DNA of 64,000 nt, from NCBI RefSeq assembly GCF_003352085.1, contig NZ_CP025804.1, positions 2,790,001-2,854,000 of the forward strand, given 5' to 3'. Each line of letters begins with the position of its first letter. Positions within the stretch are counted from its first letter, which is position 1. The translations under genes and the position numbers were made by a program. This DNA comes from Sulfitobacter sp. SK012. GTDB taxonomy: Bacteria > Pseudomonadota > Alphaproteobacteria > Rhodobacterales > Rhodobacteraceae. Below the pieces are notes generated by a model. It saw only the letters and a list, made by a program, of their open reading frames with translations, was not told the origin of the DNA and made no database searches. Below, one piece after another: positions 25,634 through 34,878 of this stretch.

Positions 25634-26053
25634 ATGAGCGTTATTGTAAATGACAAAGGTTTTGCCAGCGACGACTGGACCCAAGGCTATTGCGGTCAGG
25701 GGGCGGCGAATGATTGCGCCGCACTGGATCTGGCATCAGATGCAAACCCCGAAGAGGTTGTGCTGACCGCCTCACTCAAGATGATCCGGGTCGACTTCCC
25801 ATCCTCTGCTGATGGCCGCGGATTTACCATCGCACGTGCGCTGCGACTGCGTGGATTTGAGGGTCGTTTGCGGGCACGCGGCCATGTGATTGCCGATCAA
25901 TATGCTATGGCGCGGAGATCCGGTTTCGACGAGGTTGAGATCAACCAAGAACTTGCCACACGTCAACCTGAAGATCAGTGGCTCTTTCGCGCCGATTGGC
26001 AGGACAATAATTATCAGTCGCGCCTGCGCGGGTCTGACACAGCCATGGCCTGA
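25634..26053 (+). CDS. DUF934 protein of the sulfur assimilation operon
   Basis: This 139-residue DUF934-family protein is found next to cysI/cysH in many proteobacteria. The start ATG at 25634 has AGGAG seven bases upstream (25622-25626). An ATG at 25628 overlapping the cysH stop is too close to that site. Conserved blocks include RVDFPSSADGRGFTIARALR and GFDEVEINQELA. The function is not established; it probably assists the sulfite or APS reductase. Confidence 0.85.
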   Translation: MSVIVNDKGFASDDWTQGYCGQGAANDCAALDLASDANPEEVVLTASLKMIRVDFPSSADGRGFTIARALRLRGFEGRLRARGHVIADQYAMARRSGFDEVEINQELATRQPEDQWLFRADWQDNNYQSRLRGSDTAMA

Positions 26054-26124
26054 ACAGCCCCCGTTGCCACACCCCTTTCCTTCTTTTAAGACAAAGGCCG
26101 CAAGCATGCCTTGCGGATATTCCC

Positions 26125-26973
26125 ATGACCGAAGCGACTCCAGTGAACATAACCACTTCCAAACCCGTCCCGACCCTGCCTGATGCGCAGACCGTTACCT
26201 CTGTCACGCATTGGACGGATCGATTGTTTTCGTTTCGCGTGACGCGGCCTGCATCTTTGCGGTTTCGCTCCGGCGAATTTGTGATGATCGGCCTCATGGG
26301 CGATCCGCATCCTGAGACGGGCAAGCAAAAGCCGCTGTTGCGCGCCTATTCGATTGCGTCACCTGCGTGGGATGACGAGTTGGAGTTTTATTCGATCAAG
26401 GTCCAAGACGGCCCGCTGACCTCCAGGCTTCAGCACATTCAGCCCGGCGATGAGATGATTTTGCGCCCCAAACCTGTTGGAACGCTGGTGCATGACGCTT
26501 TGCTGCCCGGCAAACGGCTGTGGATGTTCGCAACCGGCACAGGATTTGCGCCGTTCGCATCGTTGCTGCGCGAGCCGGAGACCTATGAGAACTTCGATGA
26601 GATCATCATCACGCACACCTGTCGCGATGTGGCAGAACTTGCTTACAGCGAAAAGCTGATCGCGGATCTGCAGTCCGACGAAATGATGCTGGAATTGCTG
26701 GGCGCAGAGAACCTTGCCAAAATACGCTATTACCCCACGACCACGCGCGAGCAGAGCCCCAAGATGGGCCGCATCACGACGTTGCTGCAAGATGGCACGG
26801 TATTCCGCGATCTGGGGATTGATGGGATATCGGCTGAGACGGATCGCGCGATGGTCTGCGGCTCCATAGGGCTGAACAAAGACATCAAGGAGATCCTTGA
26901 GGGATTCGGCCTTGAGGAAGGTGCTAATTCCGATCCTCAGCACTACGTGGTCGAGAAAGCATTCGTGGGCTAA
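26125..26973 (+). CDS. fpr: Ferredoxin-NADP+ reductase
   Basis: This 282-residue FAD enzyme is of the bacterial (Fpr) subclass. The FAD-binding RAYSIASPAWDDELEFYSIK segment and the nucleotide loop ATGTGFAPFASLLREPE are present, and the C-terminus ends VVEKAFVG, the expected short tail. It is the last gene of the sulfur cluster, 71 bases after DUF934, and is followed by a terminator. The position suggests it supplies reduced ferredoxin for sulfite reductase. It could also serve the orphan P450. Confidence 0.93.
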   Translation: MTEATPVNITTSKPVPTLPDAQTVTSVTHWTDRLFSFRVTRPASLRFRSGEFVMIGLMGDPHPETGKQKPLLRAYSIASPAWDDELEFYSIKVQDGPLTSRLQHIQPGDEMILRPKPVGTLVHDALLPGKRLWMFATGTGFAPFASLLREPETYENFDEIIITHTCRDVAELAYSEKLIADLQSDEMMLELLGAENLAKIRYYPTTTREQSPKMGRITTLLQDGTVFRDLGIDGISAETDRAMVCGSIGLNKDIKEILEGFGLEEGANSDPQHYVVEKAFVG

Positions 26974-27016
26974 GGCGATAGTCCTACCGTAATAGACCTA
27001 AGACGCAGACACACAA

Positions 27017-27057
27017 AAGCCGCGCCCCATATGCTGGAGCGCGGCTTATTTGTTCTT
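27017..27057 (+). terminator. Terminator after fpr
   Basis: AAGCCGCGC (27017-27025) and GCGCGGCTT (27039-27047) form a perfect 9-bp stem followed by ATTTGTTCTT. It lies between fpr and the convergent alanine-rich gene and may work in both directions. Confidence 0.8.
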
Positions 27058-27075
27058 AATGCTGGTGCGTCGGGT

Positions 27076-27858
27076 TCAGAGACCCATCGCTTCGCGGATT
27101 TTATCCAGCATACCAGACAGCAGCTCAGGATTGTCTTTGGCCGCGTCGAGACCTGTGGTCAGCGTGGTTTTCTGCAAAGCATCAAGATCGGAATCTTCGA
27201 TCATCGTGCTGACTTTATCCATGTCAAACCCATCAACAGTCAGCAGCTCTGCCATGCCGGCGGTGCCTTCTTCGGCAACATCAGCAGCCGCAGCAGTGTC
27301 AGTCGCAGCATCGGTGGTCGATTCTACGGCGTCTGTAGCTGCATCAGCGGTGTCTGTAACTGCGTCTGCAGTTGCCTCTGCGGCATCCGTTGCAGTTTCT
27401 GTAGCAGCGTCGACAGCCGTGTCGGCTGCTTCTGCAGTTGCATCAACGGCGTCGCCTACGGCATCCGTTGCGGCAGCAGTTGCTTCTTCGGCTGCGTCGG
27501 TGACGGCATCAACGGCTTCGCCAGCAGTTTCTGTCGCTGCGTCAACCGCATCGCCTGTGGCTTCAACGGCACCTTCAGCAGCGTCTGTCACTGCATCAGC
27601 GGCGTCTGTTGCTGCTTCGGTGACTTCGTCGACGACAACGGCAGTTGTGTCGGCAACCGCGTCAGCTGCACCATCAACCGCATCCGTTACAGCATCTGCT
27701 GCATCTGATGTTGCATCCACTGCGCTTTGTGTGGCGCTCGTTGCTGTGTCGCTCACGTCCGTCGCGATTTCAGTCACTGACCGACCAGAATACAGCATAT
27801 AGCCGCCTACTGCGATAATGGCTGCAATAACGATCCAGATTACATTCTTCATATTCAA
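27076..27858 (-). CDS. Membrane-anchored alanine/threonine/aspartate-rich repeat protein
   Basis: This 260-residue protein of unknown function has an N-terminal membrane anchor (NVIWIVIAAIIAVGGYMLYS). A low-complexity region of about 150 residues follows, made of degenerate 7-residue units such as TDAADAV, TDAAEGA, DAATETA. A different, less repetitive C-terminal part (about 195-260, with AELLTVDGFDMDKVSTMIED) comes last. The repeat would make a long acidic amphipathic helix, reminiscent of LEA-like or periplasmic spacer proteins. The gene ends just after the fpr terminator and starts about 200 bases from infC, divergently. Confidence 0.8.
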   Translation of the reverse strand: MNMKNVIWIVIAAIIAVGGYMLYSGRSVTEIATDVSDTATSATQSAVDATSDAADAVTDAVDGAADAVADTTAVVVDEVTEAATDAADAVTDAAEGAVEATGDAVDAATETAGEAVDAVTDAAEEATAAATDAVGDAVDATAEAADTAVDAATETATDAAEATADAVTDTADAATDAVESTTDAATDTAAAADVAEEGTAGMAELLTVDGFDMDKVSTMIEDSDLDALQKTTLTTGLDAAKDNPELLSGMLDKIREAMGL

Positions 27859-28055
27859 GTCCCCTGATTTGATCCAAGGCCAGTCCCAAATGCGGGTTCT
27901 GGCACCTCTTGTGTGTCAAATGCGCGGCAGCGGCCAAAGGTTCAAGGGGAAATCAACCATACTTCCGTCATTCAGATTGTATTTCGGCTTGAAGACGGAG
28001 CAACGCGGGTCTACTTTGCATACTCGGATTCATGAACAATCAAAGGAAGACCATC

Positions 28056-28601
28056 ATCGCTCGCAGACCACATAACGCGCCGCCCCAACGAGACACCGGC
28101 CCGCGCGTCAACGACAATATCCGCTCCACCGAAATCCGCCTTATTGGCGCTGATGGTGAGAACGCTGGCGTTGTTACCCCTGCCCGCGCCATGGAAATGG
28201 CCGAAGAGGCGGGATTGGACCTCGTAGAAATTTCGCCGAACGCAAGTCCGCCTGTGTGTAAGATCATGGATTTTGGCAAATTCAAATATGAGACGCAAAA
28301 ACGCGAGGCTGAGGCCCGCAAGAAGCAGAAAATCATCGAAATCAAAGAGGTGAAGTTTCGGCCCAACACCGACACCAATGATTACGAAGTTAAAATGCGC
28401 AATGTTTTCAAGTTTCTGGAAAACGGCGACAAGGTAAAGATCACTTTGCGTTTCCGGGGCCGCGAGATGGCACACCAGAATTTGGGTCGTGAATTGCTGG
28501 AGCGCGTTGCCGTGGACACCAAAGAAGCTGGCAAAGTCGAGAACTTTCCGAAGATGGAAGGCCGCCAGATGGTCATGCTGATCGGTCCATTGCCGAAATA
28601 A
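28056..28601 (+). CDS. infC: Translation initiation factor IF-3 (probable AUC start)
   Basis: IF-3 binds the 30S subunit and enforces start-codon fidelity. The protein has the N-domain ([20 protein letters not shown]) and C-domain ([20 protein letters not shown], with [16 protein letters not shown]). The family N-terminus [16 protein letters not shown] is preceded by ATC codons at 28053 and 28056. The clear ribosome-binding site AAGGA (28043-28047) sits eight bases before the second. The in-frame ATG at 28032 has no such site and would add MNNQRKTI. A rare start is known to allow IF-3 autoregulation in E. coli (AUU). A terminator follows, so infC is alone. Confidence 0.92.
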   Translation: MARRPHNAPPQRDTGPRVNDNIRSTEIRLIGADGENAGVVTPARAMEMAEEAGLDLVEISPNASPPVCKIMDFGKFKYETQKREAEARKKQKIIEIKEVKFRPNTDTNDYEVKMRNVFKFLENGDKVKITLRFRGREMAHQNLGRELLERVAVDTKEAGKVENFPKMEGRQMVMLIGPLPK

Positions 28602-28631
28602 GGCTGCCACGCTGAACGAATTTAAGTTGCA

Positions 28632-28670
28632 AAACGCCCCCGCATCACTGCGAGGGCGTTTTTGCTTTTT
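28632..28670 (+). terminator. Terminator after infC
   Basis: AAACGCCC (28632-28639) pairs with GGGCGTTT (28654-28661), extended by an inner CGC/GCG pair, and is followed by TTTGCTTTTT. This is a classical intrinsic terminator 30 bases after the infC stop. Confidence 0.85.
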
Positions 28671-28747
28671 GGGCCCCTGGGCGTTGGTCCAGCGACGTTC
28701 TGCGCGTTGATGTTGCCGTCTTGCGCAGACACATCCCTAAACGCGGA

Positions 28748-28782
28748 AAAGCCGCGTCTGGGGTAACCCCGAACGCGGCTTT
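28748..28782 (-). terminator. Terminator of the CO-dehydrogenase-like operon
   Basis: AAAGCCGCGT (28748-28757) and ACGCGGCTTT (28773-28782) form a perfect 10-bp stem. On the minus strand the stem is followed by TTTTCCGCG, and it lies about 25 bases after the coxM stop. Confidence 0.65.
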
Positions 28783-28806
28783 CTAAATCTGTCGTCGCCT
28801 TTAGCT

Positions 28807-29595
28807 TTACGCGGCGGCTACAGCGCGGCGCGTCATGACCCCGACCAGATGTGCCCGGTATTCACCCGTGCCATGCAAATCGCCGATCATACCATCCGCA
28901 GGTACGCTTAGGCCCGCGATGCTATCTGCTGCAAATGAGCCGTTCAGCGCCGCTTCGGCCTCTGTCCAGCGGAACACACCGCTTTCAGATGCACCCGTGA
29001 TCGCAACGCGCACGCCGTCCGCATAACGCGCAACAAAGGCCGCAACCAAAGGAAAGCGCGATGCAGGCTGCAGGTGCTTTTCATAATGCGCGGCTTGCGG
29101 GATTGGAAATTTCACTTCCGTCACAATCTCACCTTCCTCAAGGGCCGTCTCGAACATACCCTGAAAGAAATCATCCGCCGCAATCTCGCGGCTGTTTGTT
29201 AGGATCGTGGCCCCAGAGCCAAGCGCGCCCGCGGGATAACATGCAGATGGGTCGTTATTTGCGATTGAGCCGCCGATGGTGCCGCGATTACGCACCGCGG
29301 GATCGCCGATCCGGCCGGCAAGGCCAGCCAGCGCCGGGTAATGCGCTGCCGCTTCGCGCATCACCACCGCGTGGGATGTGGCACCGCCAATGCAAAGACA
29401 CCCCTCTGCGTCGACGCTTACGCCCTTCATTTCATCAATGCCCGTTAGCGATACCAGCACCGATGGGGCAGCCAGCCGCGCCTTGAGCGTCGGGATCAGC
29501 GTTTGCCCCCCCGACATGGGCTGGGCCTCGTCGCGAGTCATCGCCTGGACCGCATCCGCGATCGTCGCGGGTTTTTCTACGTCAAAGTTGTACAT
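28807..29595 (-). CDS. coxM: CO dehydrogenase-family FAD-binding subunit (CoxM type)
   Basis: This 262-residue medium subunit of a molybdenum hydroxylase has the FAD-binding motifs PMSGGQTLIPTLKARL and IGDPAVRNRGTIGGSIANND. The C-terminal CO-dehydrogenase flavoprotein domain follows. The start MYNFDVEKPATIADAV at 29595 is preceded by GGAAGGAAA; the longer frame from 29652 adds a non-homologous leader. It is the last gene after coxS and coxL. It passes electrons from the Fe-S subunit to an acceptor. Confidence 0.9.
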   Translation of the reverse strand: MYNFDVEKPATIADAVQAMTRDEAQPMSGGQTLIPTLKARLAAPSVLVSLTGIDEMKGVSVDAEGCLCIGGATSHAVVMREAAAHYPALAGLAGRIGDPAVRNRGTIGGSIANNDPSACYPAGALGSGATILTNSREIAADDFFQGMFETALEEGEIVTEVKFPIPQAAHYEKHLQPASRFPLVAAFVARYADGVRVAITGASESGVFRWTEAEAALNGSFAADSIAGLSVPADGMIGDLHGTGEYRAHLVGVMTRRAVAAA

Positions 29596-29663
29596 CTTGT
29601 TTCCTTCCAATCCGGGCCGGGCGCACGCGCCCCTTTGCCCTTCATCTTTCAAATGAACTCAGG

Positions 29664-29695
29664 CGGGGTTCCTTGGGTTGCCCCCTGGAACCCCG
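29664..29695 (-). other. Inverted repeat between coxL and coxM
   Basis: CGGGGTTCC (29664-29672) and GGAACCCCG (29687-29695) form a perfect 9-bp stem in the 105-base gap between coxL and coxM. With no T tract it is more likely an mRNA processing or stability element than a terminator. Confidence 0.5.
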
Positions 29696-29700
29696 TCACC

Positions 29701-32064
29701 TTAGCCTTGCATTGCCGCCCAAACACGTGCGGGCGACACCGGCATGTCGATATGCGCCACGTCATGACCGCCTGAACGCATCGCATTCAGAACCGCATTG
29801 ACCACAGCAGGTGGCGATCCAATCGCACCCGCCTCGCCGCAACCTTTGACGCCCAGTGGGTTATGCGTACAAGGTGTCTGGCACGAATGATCAACGTCAT
29901 ACATTGGCAGATCCGAGGCCCGCGGCATTGCGTAATCCATATAGGACGCGCTCAGCAGTTGGCCGTCTTCATCATAGGCGCAATTTTCCATCAGCGCCTG
30001 ACCAATGCCTTGTGCAAGCCCGCCATGGACCTGTCCGGTCACGATCATCGGGTTGATGATGTTACCGAAATCATCGGCTGCCGAGAACCGCTCGATGGTG
30101 ACCTGCCCTGTTTCAGGATCCAGCTCCACTTCGCAGGCATAAGCACCAGACGGATAGGTAAAGTTTGACGGATCGTAAAATGCCGTCTCTTCCAAGCCCG
30201 GTTCGATTTCTTCCAGAGGATAGTTGTGTGGCACATAAGCTGCCAAAGTCACATCACCCCACGCGACGGATTTATCCGTGCCAGCCACGCTAAACGCACC
30301 ATCCTTCAGCTCGATATCCCCTTCTGAGGCTTCCAGCAGATGGCTTGCGATTTTCTTGGCCTTGGCGATGATCTTTTCTGTTGCGCGCACCATGGCTGAT
30401 CCACCAACCGCGATGGAGCGTGAGCCGTAAGTGCCCATGCCCATTGGGGTATTGGCTGTATCGCCGTGCACAACTTCGACCATATCTTCAGGAATGCCGA
30501 TCATGTCTGCAACAACTTGCGCAAACGATGTCTCGTGGCCTTGGCCGTGGCTGTGGCTGCCGGTCATGACAACCAAGCCGCCAGTTGCATTGACCCGCAC
30601 AGTGGCGCTTTCATAGAGCCCCGCACGCGCACCCAACTGTCCCACAAGGTTGGACGGTGCAATCCCGCAAGCCTCGATATAGCAGTTCATACCGAACCCG
30701 CGCAGCTTGCCTTTGGCCTCAGATGCTGTGCGACGTGCGTCAAAGCCCGCGATGTCAGCCATCTCTTCAAGCTTGTCCATCGTCGCCACATAGTCACCGG
30801 TGTCATATTCCACAGCCACAGGCGTGGCATAGGGGAATTCGGTGATGAAGTTCTGCCGCCGCAACGCAATTGGATCGACACCGAGCTCATGCGCGGCCAT
30901 ATCGACCAACCGCTCCAACTGATACGTGGCCTCGGGGCGCCCGGCACCGCGGTAGGCATCAACCGGCACCGTATTGGTAAAGACGGCTTTGACGTTCACA
31001 TAAATCAGCGGTGTCTTGTAGTTACCCGCCATCAATGTGCCATGCAGCCATGTCGGCACTGAAGGCGCAAACGTGCTGAGGTATGCCCCCATATTCGCAT
31101 GGGTATCCGTGCGGATCGCCATGAAGTTATTGTCTTTGTCCAAGGCCAGTTCGATCTTGGTGACGTGATCGCGACCATGGGCGTCAGACATGAAGGCCTC
31201 AGAGCGGCTTGATGTCCATTTGACCGGCCGGTTGCAGGCTTTGGCAGCGAATGTGCAGAACGCTTCTTCTTGGTAATGGAAGATTTTGGTACCAAACCCG
31301 CCGCCCACATCAGGGGCCACAACACGCAGCTTATGCTCTGGAATACCCAGCACAAATGCGCCCATCAACAGACGGATCACATGGGGGTTCTGGCTGGTTG
31401 TGTATAGGGTGTAATCGCCAGTGCCGCGGGCAAAATCACCGACAGCCACGCGTGGTTCCATCGGGTTGGCCACAAGGCGGTTATTGACCAGCTCAAGGGT
31501 GGTGACATGGGCCGCGTCGTCAAAGGCTTTCCACACCGCTTCTTTGTTTTCCTCAACAAAACCCCAGTCGTAGCACATGTTGCTGGTCAAATCGTCGTGG
31601 ACCTTGGTCGCGCCATCCTTGACGGCATCCTTCATGTTCACGACGGCAGGCAGTTCGCTGATCGAGACCTCAATCGCCTCGGCCGCATCGCGGGCCTGTT
31701 CCAGCGTTTCGGCCACGACGGCTGCAATCGGTTCGCCAACATGGCGGACTTTGCCGTGGGCCAGCACCGGGTGCTTGGGCTCTTGCATGACTTCGCCATG
31801 TTTATCAGTAATTTGCCAGCCACACGGTATGCCGCCGATGGCTTCAAAGTCCGCGCCGGTAAAGATCTGAACGACCCCGTCCATCGCAGCCGCTGCCGCC
31901 GTGTCCACGCTATTGAGCGTTCCATGCGCTATGTCTGAGCGCAGGAAAAACACATGCGCCTGCCCCCGGATGTTGATGTCGTCGGTGTAGTTTCCCTCGC
32001 CGGTCAAAAACCGGATGTCTTCGCGCCGTTTGCTGCTGGCGCCGATACCGCTGTCCTTAGGCAT
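29701..32064 (-). CDS. coxL: Form II CO dehydrogenase-like molybdenum subunit (CoxL family)
   Basis: This 787-residue large subunit of the xanthine oxidase/aerobic CO dehydrogenase family has FGGKI-type MCD-binding segments ([19 protein letters not shown]). The C-terminal [20 protein letters not shown] carries the catalytic glutamate. The active-site signature is AYRGAGR at residues 370-376. This is the form II signature, not AYxCSFR of genuine form I CO dehydrogenases. The substrate is therefore uncertain: it may be CO, but also another aldehyde or heterocycle. It sits between coxS and coxM. Confidence 0.9.
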   Translation of the reverse strand: MPKDSGIGASSKRREDIRFLTGEGNYTDDINIRGQAHVFFLRSDIAHGTLNSVDTAAAAAMDGVVQIFTGADFEAIGGIPCGWQITDKHGEVMQEPKHPVLAHGKVRHVGEPIAAVVAETLEQARDAAEAIEVSISELPAVVNMKDAVKDGATKVHDDLTSNMCYDWGFVEENKEAVWKAFDDAAHVTTLELVNNRLVANPMEPRVAVGDFARGTGDYTLYTTSQNPHVIRLLMGAFVLGIPEHKLRVVAPDVGGGFGTKIFHYQEEAFCTFAAKACNRPVKWTSSRSEAFMSDAHGRDHVTKIELALDKDNNFMAIRTDTHANMGAYLSTFAPSVPTWLHGTLMAGNYKTPLIYVNVKAVFTNTVPVDAYRGAGRPEATYQLERLVDMAAHELGVDPIALRRQNFITEFPYATPVAVEYDTGDYVATMDKLEEMADIAGFDARRTASEAKGKLRGFGMNCYIEACGIAPSNLVGQLGARAGLYESATVRVNATGGLVVMTGSHSHGQGHETSFAQVVADMIGIPEDMVEVVHGDTANTPMGMGTYGSRSIAVGGSAMVRATEKIIAKAKKIASHLLEASEGDIELKDGAFSVAGTDKSVAWGDVTLAAYVPHNYPLEEIEPGLEETAFYDPSNFTYPSGAYACEVELDPETGQVTIERFSAADDFGNIINPMIVTGQVHGGLAQGIGQALMENCAYDEDGQLLSASYMDYAMPRASDLPMYDVDHSCQTPCTHNPLGVKGCGEAGAIGSPPAVVNAVLNAMRSGGHDVAHIDMPVSPARVWAAMQG

Positions 32065-32150
32065 TGTGATCTCTCCTCCCAGAAAGTGGAGCGCCTCGGC
32101 ACTCCAAGCATCATATGTCTTGTGGCGGCGTTCATCCGCCGCCCGGATGA

Positions 32151-32636
32151 TTATTCTGCTGCGATTGTTTCGACGTCCTGACCGGATGCGGCCATGATCG
32201 CCTTAACGATGTTGTGATACCCCGTGCAACGACAGATGTTGCCGTCCAGATAGTGACGAACTTCTGCTTCGCTTGGCTTGGGGTTTTCTTTCAACAAGGC
32301 TGCGGCAGACATCACCATACCGGGTGTGCAAAAACCGCACTGCAGGCCGTGATGGTCCTGAAACGCCTGCTGGATCACATTCAACGTGCCATCTGGGCTA
32401 GCTTGCCCTTCGATCGTAGCGATTTCTGCGCCGTCGGCTTCGATCGCCAGCATGGTGCAAGCTTTAACCGCTTCGCCGTTCACGTGCACAAGGCATGCGC
32501 CGCATTGGCTGGTGTCGCAGCCGATATGCGTGCCAGTCAGTCCGAGATCTTCGCGCAGGAACTGCGCCAAAAGCGTGCGCCCCTCGACAGTGCCAGATGC
32601 GGCCTTGCCGTTCACGGTCATTTTGACCTGTGTCAT
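32151..32636 (-). CDS. coxS: CO dehydrogenase-family [2Fe-2S] subunit (CoxS type)
   Basis: This 161-residue small subunit has two [2Fe-2S] clusters. The plant-type ligands are Cys40, Cys45, Cys48 and Cys60 ([12 protein letters not shown]); the C-terminal cluster uses Cys100, Cys103, Cys135 and Cys137 (CGFCTPGM and [10 protein letters not shown]). It carries electrons from the molybdenum subunit to the FAD subunit. It is first in the S-L-M order, with a GGGAGGAT ribosome-binding site. About 130 bases separate it from the upstream maturation gene, so it may have its own promoter. Confidence 0.92.
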   Translation of the reverse strand: MTQVKMTVNGKAASGTVEGRTLLAQFLREDLGLTGTHIGCDTSQCGACLVHVNGEAVKACTMLAIEADGAEIATIEGQASPDGTLNVIQQAFQDHHGLQCGFCTPGMVMSAAALLKENPKPSEAEVRHYLDGNICRCTGYHNIVKAIMAASGQDVETIAAE

Positions 32637-32768
32637 TGGTATCCTCCCAGTTTTTTGTAGCGTGTTTAAGCGGAGTTAAGCATGTGGTCCCTCAGTTGAG
32701 AACCTAAATTTTCAACTATCGCGTTATAGGTCCCCTTTTTCGCAGGATAGTGCATGTCACCGCGCCGG

Positions 32769-33761
32769 TTATTTTGGCGGGCGATTGCGCGGCTGAGGCC
32801 GTGTTGGGATTTCCTTGAGCAGACCACCCACACCCATGGCAGCAATATCGCGCGCGGTGACATCGATGCCGCACACGACGCGGGACAATACCCAATCAGC
32901 TCCATTGAGTGCCGGTGCACGGGCGCATCCCGGCAAGCCTATGACGATCTGGCTGCCCTTGTGGCCCAAGAACAGCAAGTTGCCCGGGTCAACCGGCATC
33001 CCAAAGCGTTCGATATGCCCCCCAGCCTGCGCCAGTGCCAGCGGACCCACATCTTTGATGTCAGAGGTGGCCGACCCGGTAAGGATCAGCACAAGTGGGC
33101 TGTTTGATGCAGCAATCGCAGCGCTCAACGCGTCTGTGCGGTGGGGAACCATCTGAACCGAATTTAATGCAACACCCAAGGCGGTGAGCCTGTTTTCAAT
33201 CGCAACCCGGCCTTTGTCGCCAGCGCCACCGGGTATTTCTGTGATGATCAACGTCGCATCCTTGAGCACCGGTTGGGCAACACGGATCGCCCCACGCGCA
33301 GCGTCTGCCGCTTGCTCAAGGGCCGCCTGCCCGACGGCATAAGCAATGATCTTGATCGTTGCCACCATGCCGCCTTCGGCCATTTGCAGCATCGGCGGTA
33401 CGGTTGCGATGGTGATCATCGGATCAACTGCATTTGCAGCCTCAAGGGCGGCGACATTCAGCACGGCAACACCGGGTCCATCCGCAATCAGGTTAACCCG
33501 CCCGGTAAAAGCGTTGGTGCGTCGCAATCCGTTTGCGTCGGCCATCAAAGCATCCGCAAGCACATCAGCAGCGGCGTTTTCGTCCACATCGCCGGAATCC
33601 AGCCGGGCGACGATCACTTCGGCGTGGCCAGCATCCTTCAGCGACGCCAGATCAGCAATGCCGAGCACATGCCCCTTGCGCAACCGCCCCTTAGACAAAG
33701 CAACGGAATGCGCCAGCACCGAACCGCACGCATCTTTCACCAAGATCGGACCGAACCTCAT
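32769..33761 (-). CDS. Molybdopterin-binding protein, MoeA/MoaB-like domain
   Basis: This 330-residue protein begins MRFGPILVKDACGSVLAHSV. In its second half it has a MoCF-type molybdopterin-binding fold (APALNGADWVLSRVVCGIDV near the end; LVLILTGSATSDIKDVGPLA in the middle). It is shorter than MoeA and lacks its full domain set. Genes like this accompany CO-dehydrogenase-type enzymes and probably handle cofactor delivery or sensing. It overlaps the XdhC-like gene by four bases (ATGA) and is upstream of coxS on the same strand. The exact reaction is unknown. Confidence 0.75.
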   Translation of the reverse strand: MRFGPILVKDACGSVLAHSVALSKGRLRKGHVLGIADLASLKDAGHAEVIVARLDSGDVDENAAADVLADALMADANGLRRTNAFTGRVNLIADGPGVAVLNVAALEAANAVDPMITIATVPPMLQMAEGGMVATIKIIAYAVGQAALEQAADAARGAIRVAQPVLKDATLIITEIPGGAGDKGRVAIENRLTALGVALNSVQMVPHRTDALSAAIAASNSPLVLILTGSATSDIKDVGPLALAQAGGHIERFGMPVDPGNLLFLGHKGSQIVIGLPGCARAPALNGADWVLSRVVCGIDVTARDIAAMGVGGLLKEIPTRPQPRNRPPK

Positions 33762-34726
33762 GGGCGGCGCAGCGTTTCGATCATCTGCGCCAGAACTGAA
33801 ACAGCGATCTCGGCCGGGCTGGCAGCACCAATATTCAGACCAACGGGGCCCGCAATACGTGCGATGGTGTGAGGATCAAAGCCCGCTTCGCTCAGCCTTT
33901 CAATCCGGCCGGCATGGGTTCGCTTGGACCCCAACGCGCCGACGTAAAACGCTTTCGATTTAAGGGCCACATGCAGTGCGGGATCATCAAGCTTGGGATC
34001 ATGCGTGAGCAACACAACGGCGGTGCGGGCATCCACGCCCACCTCGTTCAGGGCTGCATCGGGCCAGTCATTTAGCACCCGGGCCTGAGGAAAGCGCGCA
34101 TCCGACCCAAACGCCTCGCGCGGATCGACAACAATGGGATCAAACCCGGCAATCTGTGCCATCGGGACCAATGCCTGGGCGATATGCACCGCGCCCACAA
34201 CGATCAGGCGCAAGGGTGGGTTGTGAATGGCAATGAAACGGCTGCCGTCCTCGCTTAGGCCGGATTTATCCTTGCGAAATCGCTCTTCGTTGCCGTCCTC
34301 GCTTAGGATGCCGCTCGTTCCGTCGAGGGCCACATCATAGGCAATTGGCCGGCGCGCCGCGCGGGCGTCAACGAGCGCCTGCAATGCCTCTATGCTCATC
34401 CCCTGCCCGCCCACAGGTTCCACCAACACACGGATTGTCCCACCACACGCAAGGCCCACAGCAAAGGCATCACCGTCACTGATCCCGTATTCCAACAATC
34501 GGGCTTGGCCTTGTTCCAACGCCTCGAGCGCCTCAATGACCACGGCCCCTTCAACGCAACCGCCCGACACGGAGCCCTCCATAGCACCTTCTGAGGACAC
34601 CACCATTTGTGCGCCCACACGGCGCGGAGCCGACCCCCATGTGTCAATCACCGTGGCGAGTACCACTCCCTGACCTGCCGTGATCCAGGCCAATGCCTGT
34701 TCCGGCGCGCCGCGCAAATCTTGCAT
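33758..34726 (-). CDS. XdhC/CoxI-family molybdenum cofactor maturation protein
   Basis: This 322-residue protein has the N-terminal XdhC_CoxI domain (LATVIDTWGSAPRRVGAQMV, GSVSGGCVEGAVVIEAL). A C-terminal Rossmann domain follows (LIVVGAVHIAQALVPMAQIA, YVGALGSKRTHAGRIERL). Family members bind or sulfurate the molybdenum cofactor before insertion into xanthine dehydrogenase-type enzymes. An internal 17-base direct repeat (34243-34259 and 34291-34307, 48 bases apart) adds a duplicated LSEDG segment in frame. It is the first gene of the coxI-like, moeA-like, coxSLM run. Confidence 0.87.
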   Translation of the reverse strand: MQDLRGAPEQALAWITAGQGVVLATVIDTWGSAPRRVGAQMVVSSEGAMEGSVSGGCVEGAVVIEALEALEQGQARLLEYGISDGDAFAVGLACGGTIRVLVEPVGGQGMSIEALQALVDARAARRPIAYDVALDGTSGILSEDGNEERFRKDKSGLSEDGSRFIAIHNPPLRLIVVGAVHIAQALVPMAQIAGFDPIVVDPREAFGSDARFPQARVLNDWPDAALNEVGVDARTAVVLLTHDPKLDDPALHVALKSKAFYVGALGSKRTHAGRIERLSEAGFDPHTIARIAGPVGLNIGAASPAEIAVSVLAQMIETLRRP

Positions 34727-34878
34727 GTCTCAAACCCTCTCGATTGATACAGAGTTGTGCGCGCCACCCCCGGCACCGTCAAACGAATAATCCAACAGCG
34801 CGCCGTCTCTTGCACCTGTGCAGTGGCCCTACTACATAGTAGTGGACCATAAATTTCCATACCCCCGGAGCGCCCTTG

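Noticed and set aside
27031..27802. Two long plus-strand frames (225 and 250 codons), one Cys/Gly-rich and one Ala/Ser-rich
   Set aside because: They are the antisense of the low-complexity alanine-rich gene. Their composition is a mirror of its GC-rich repeats, and they lack plausible starts.
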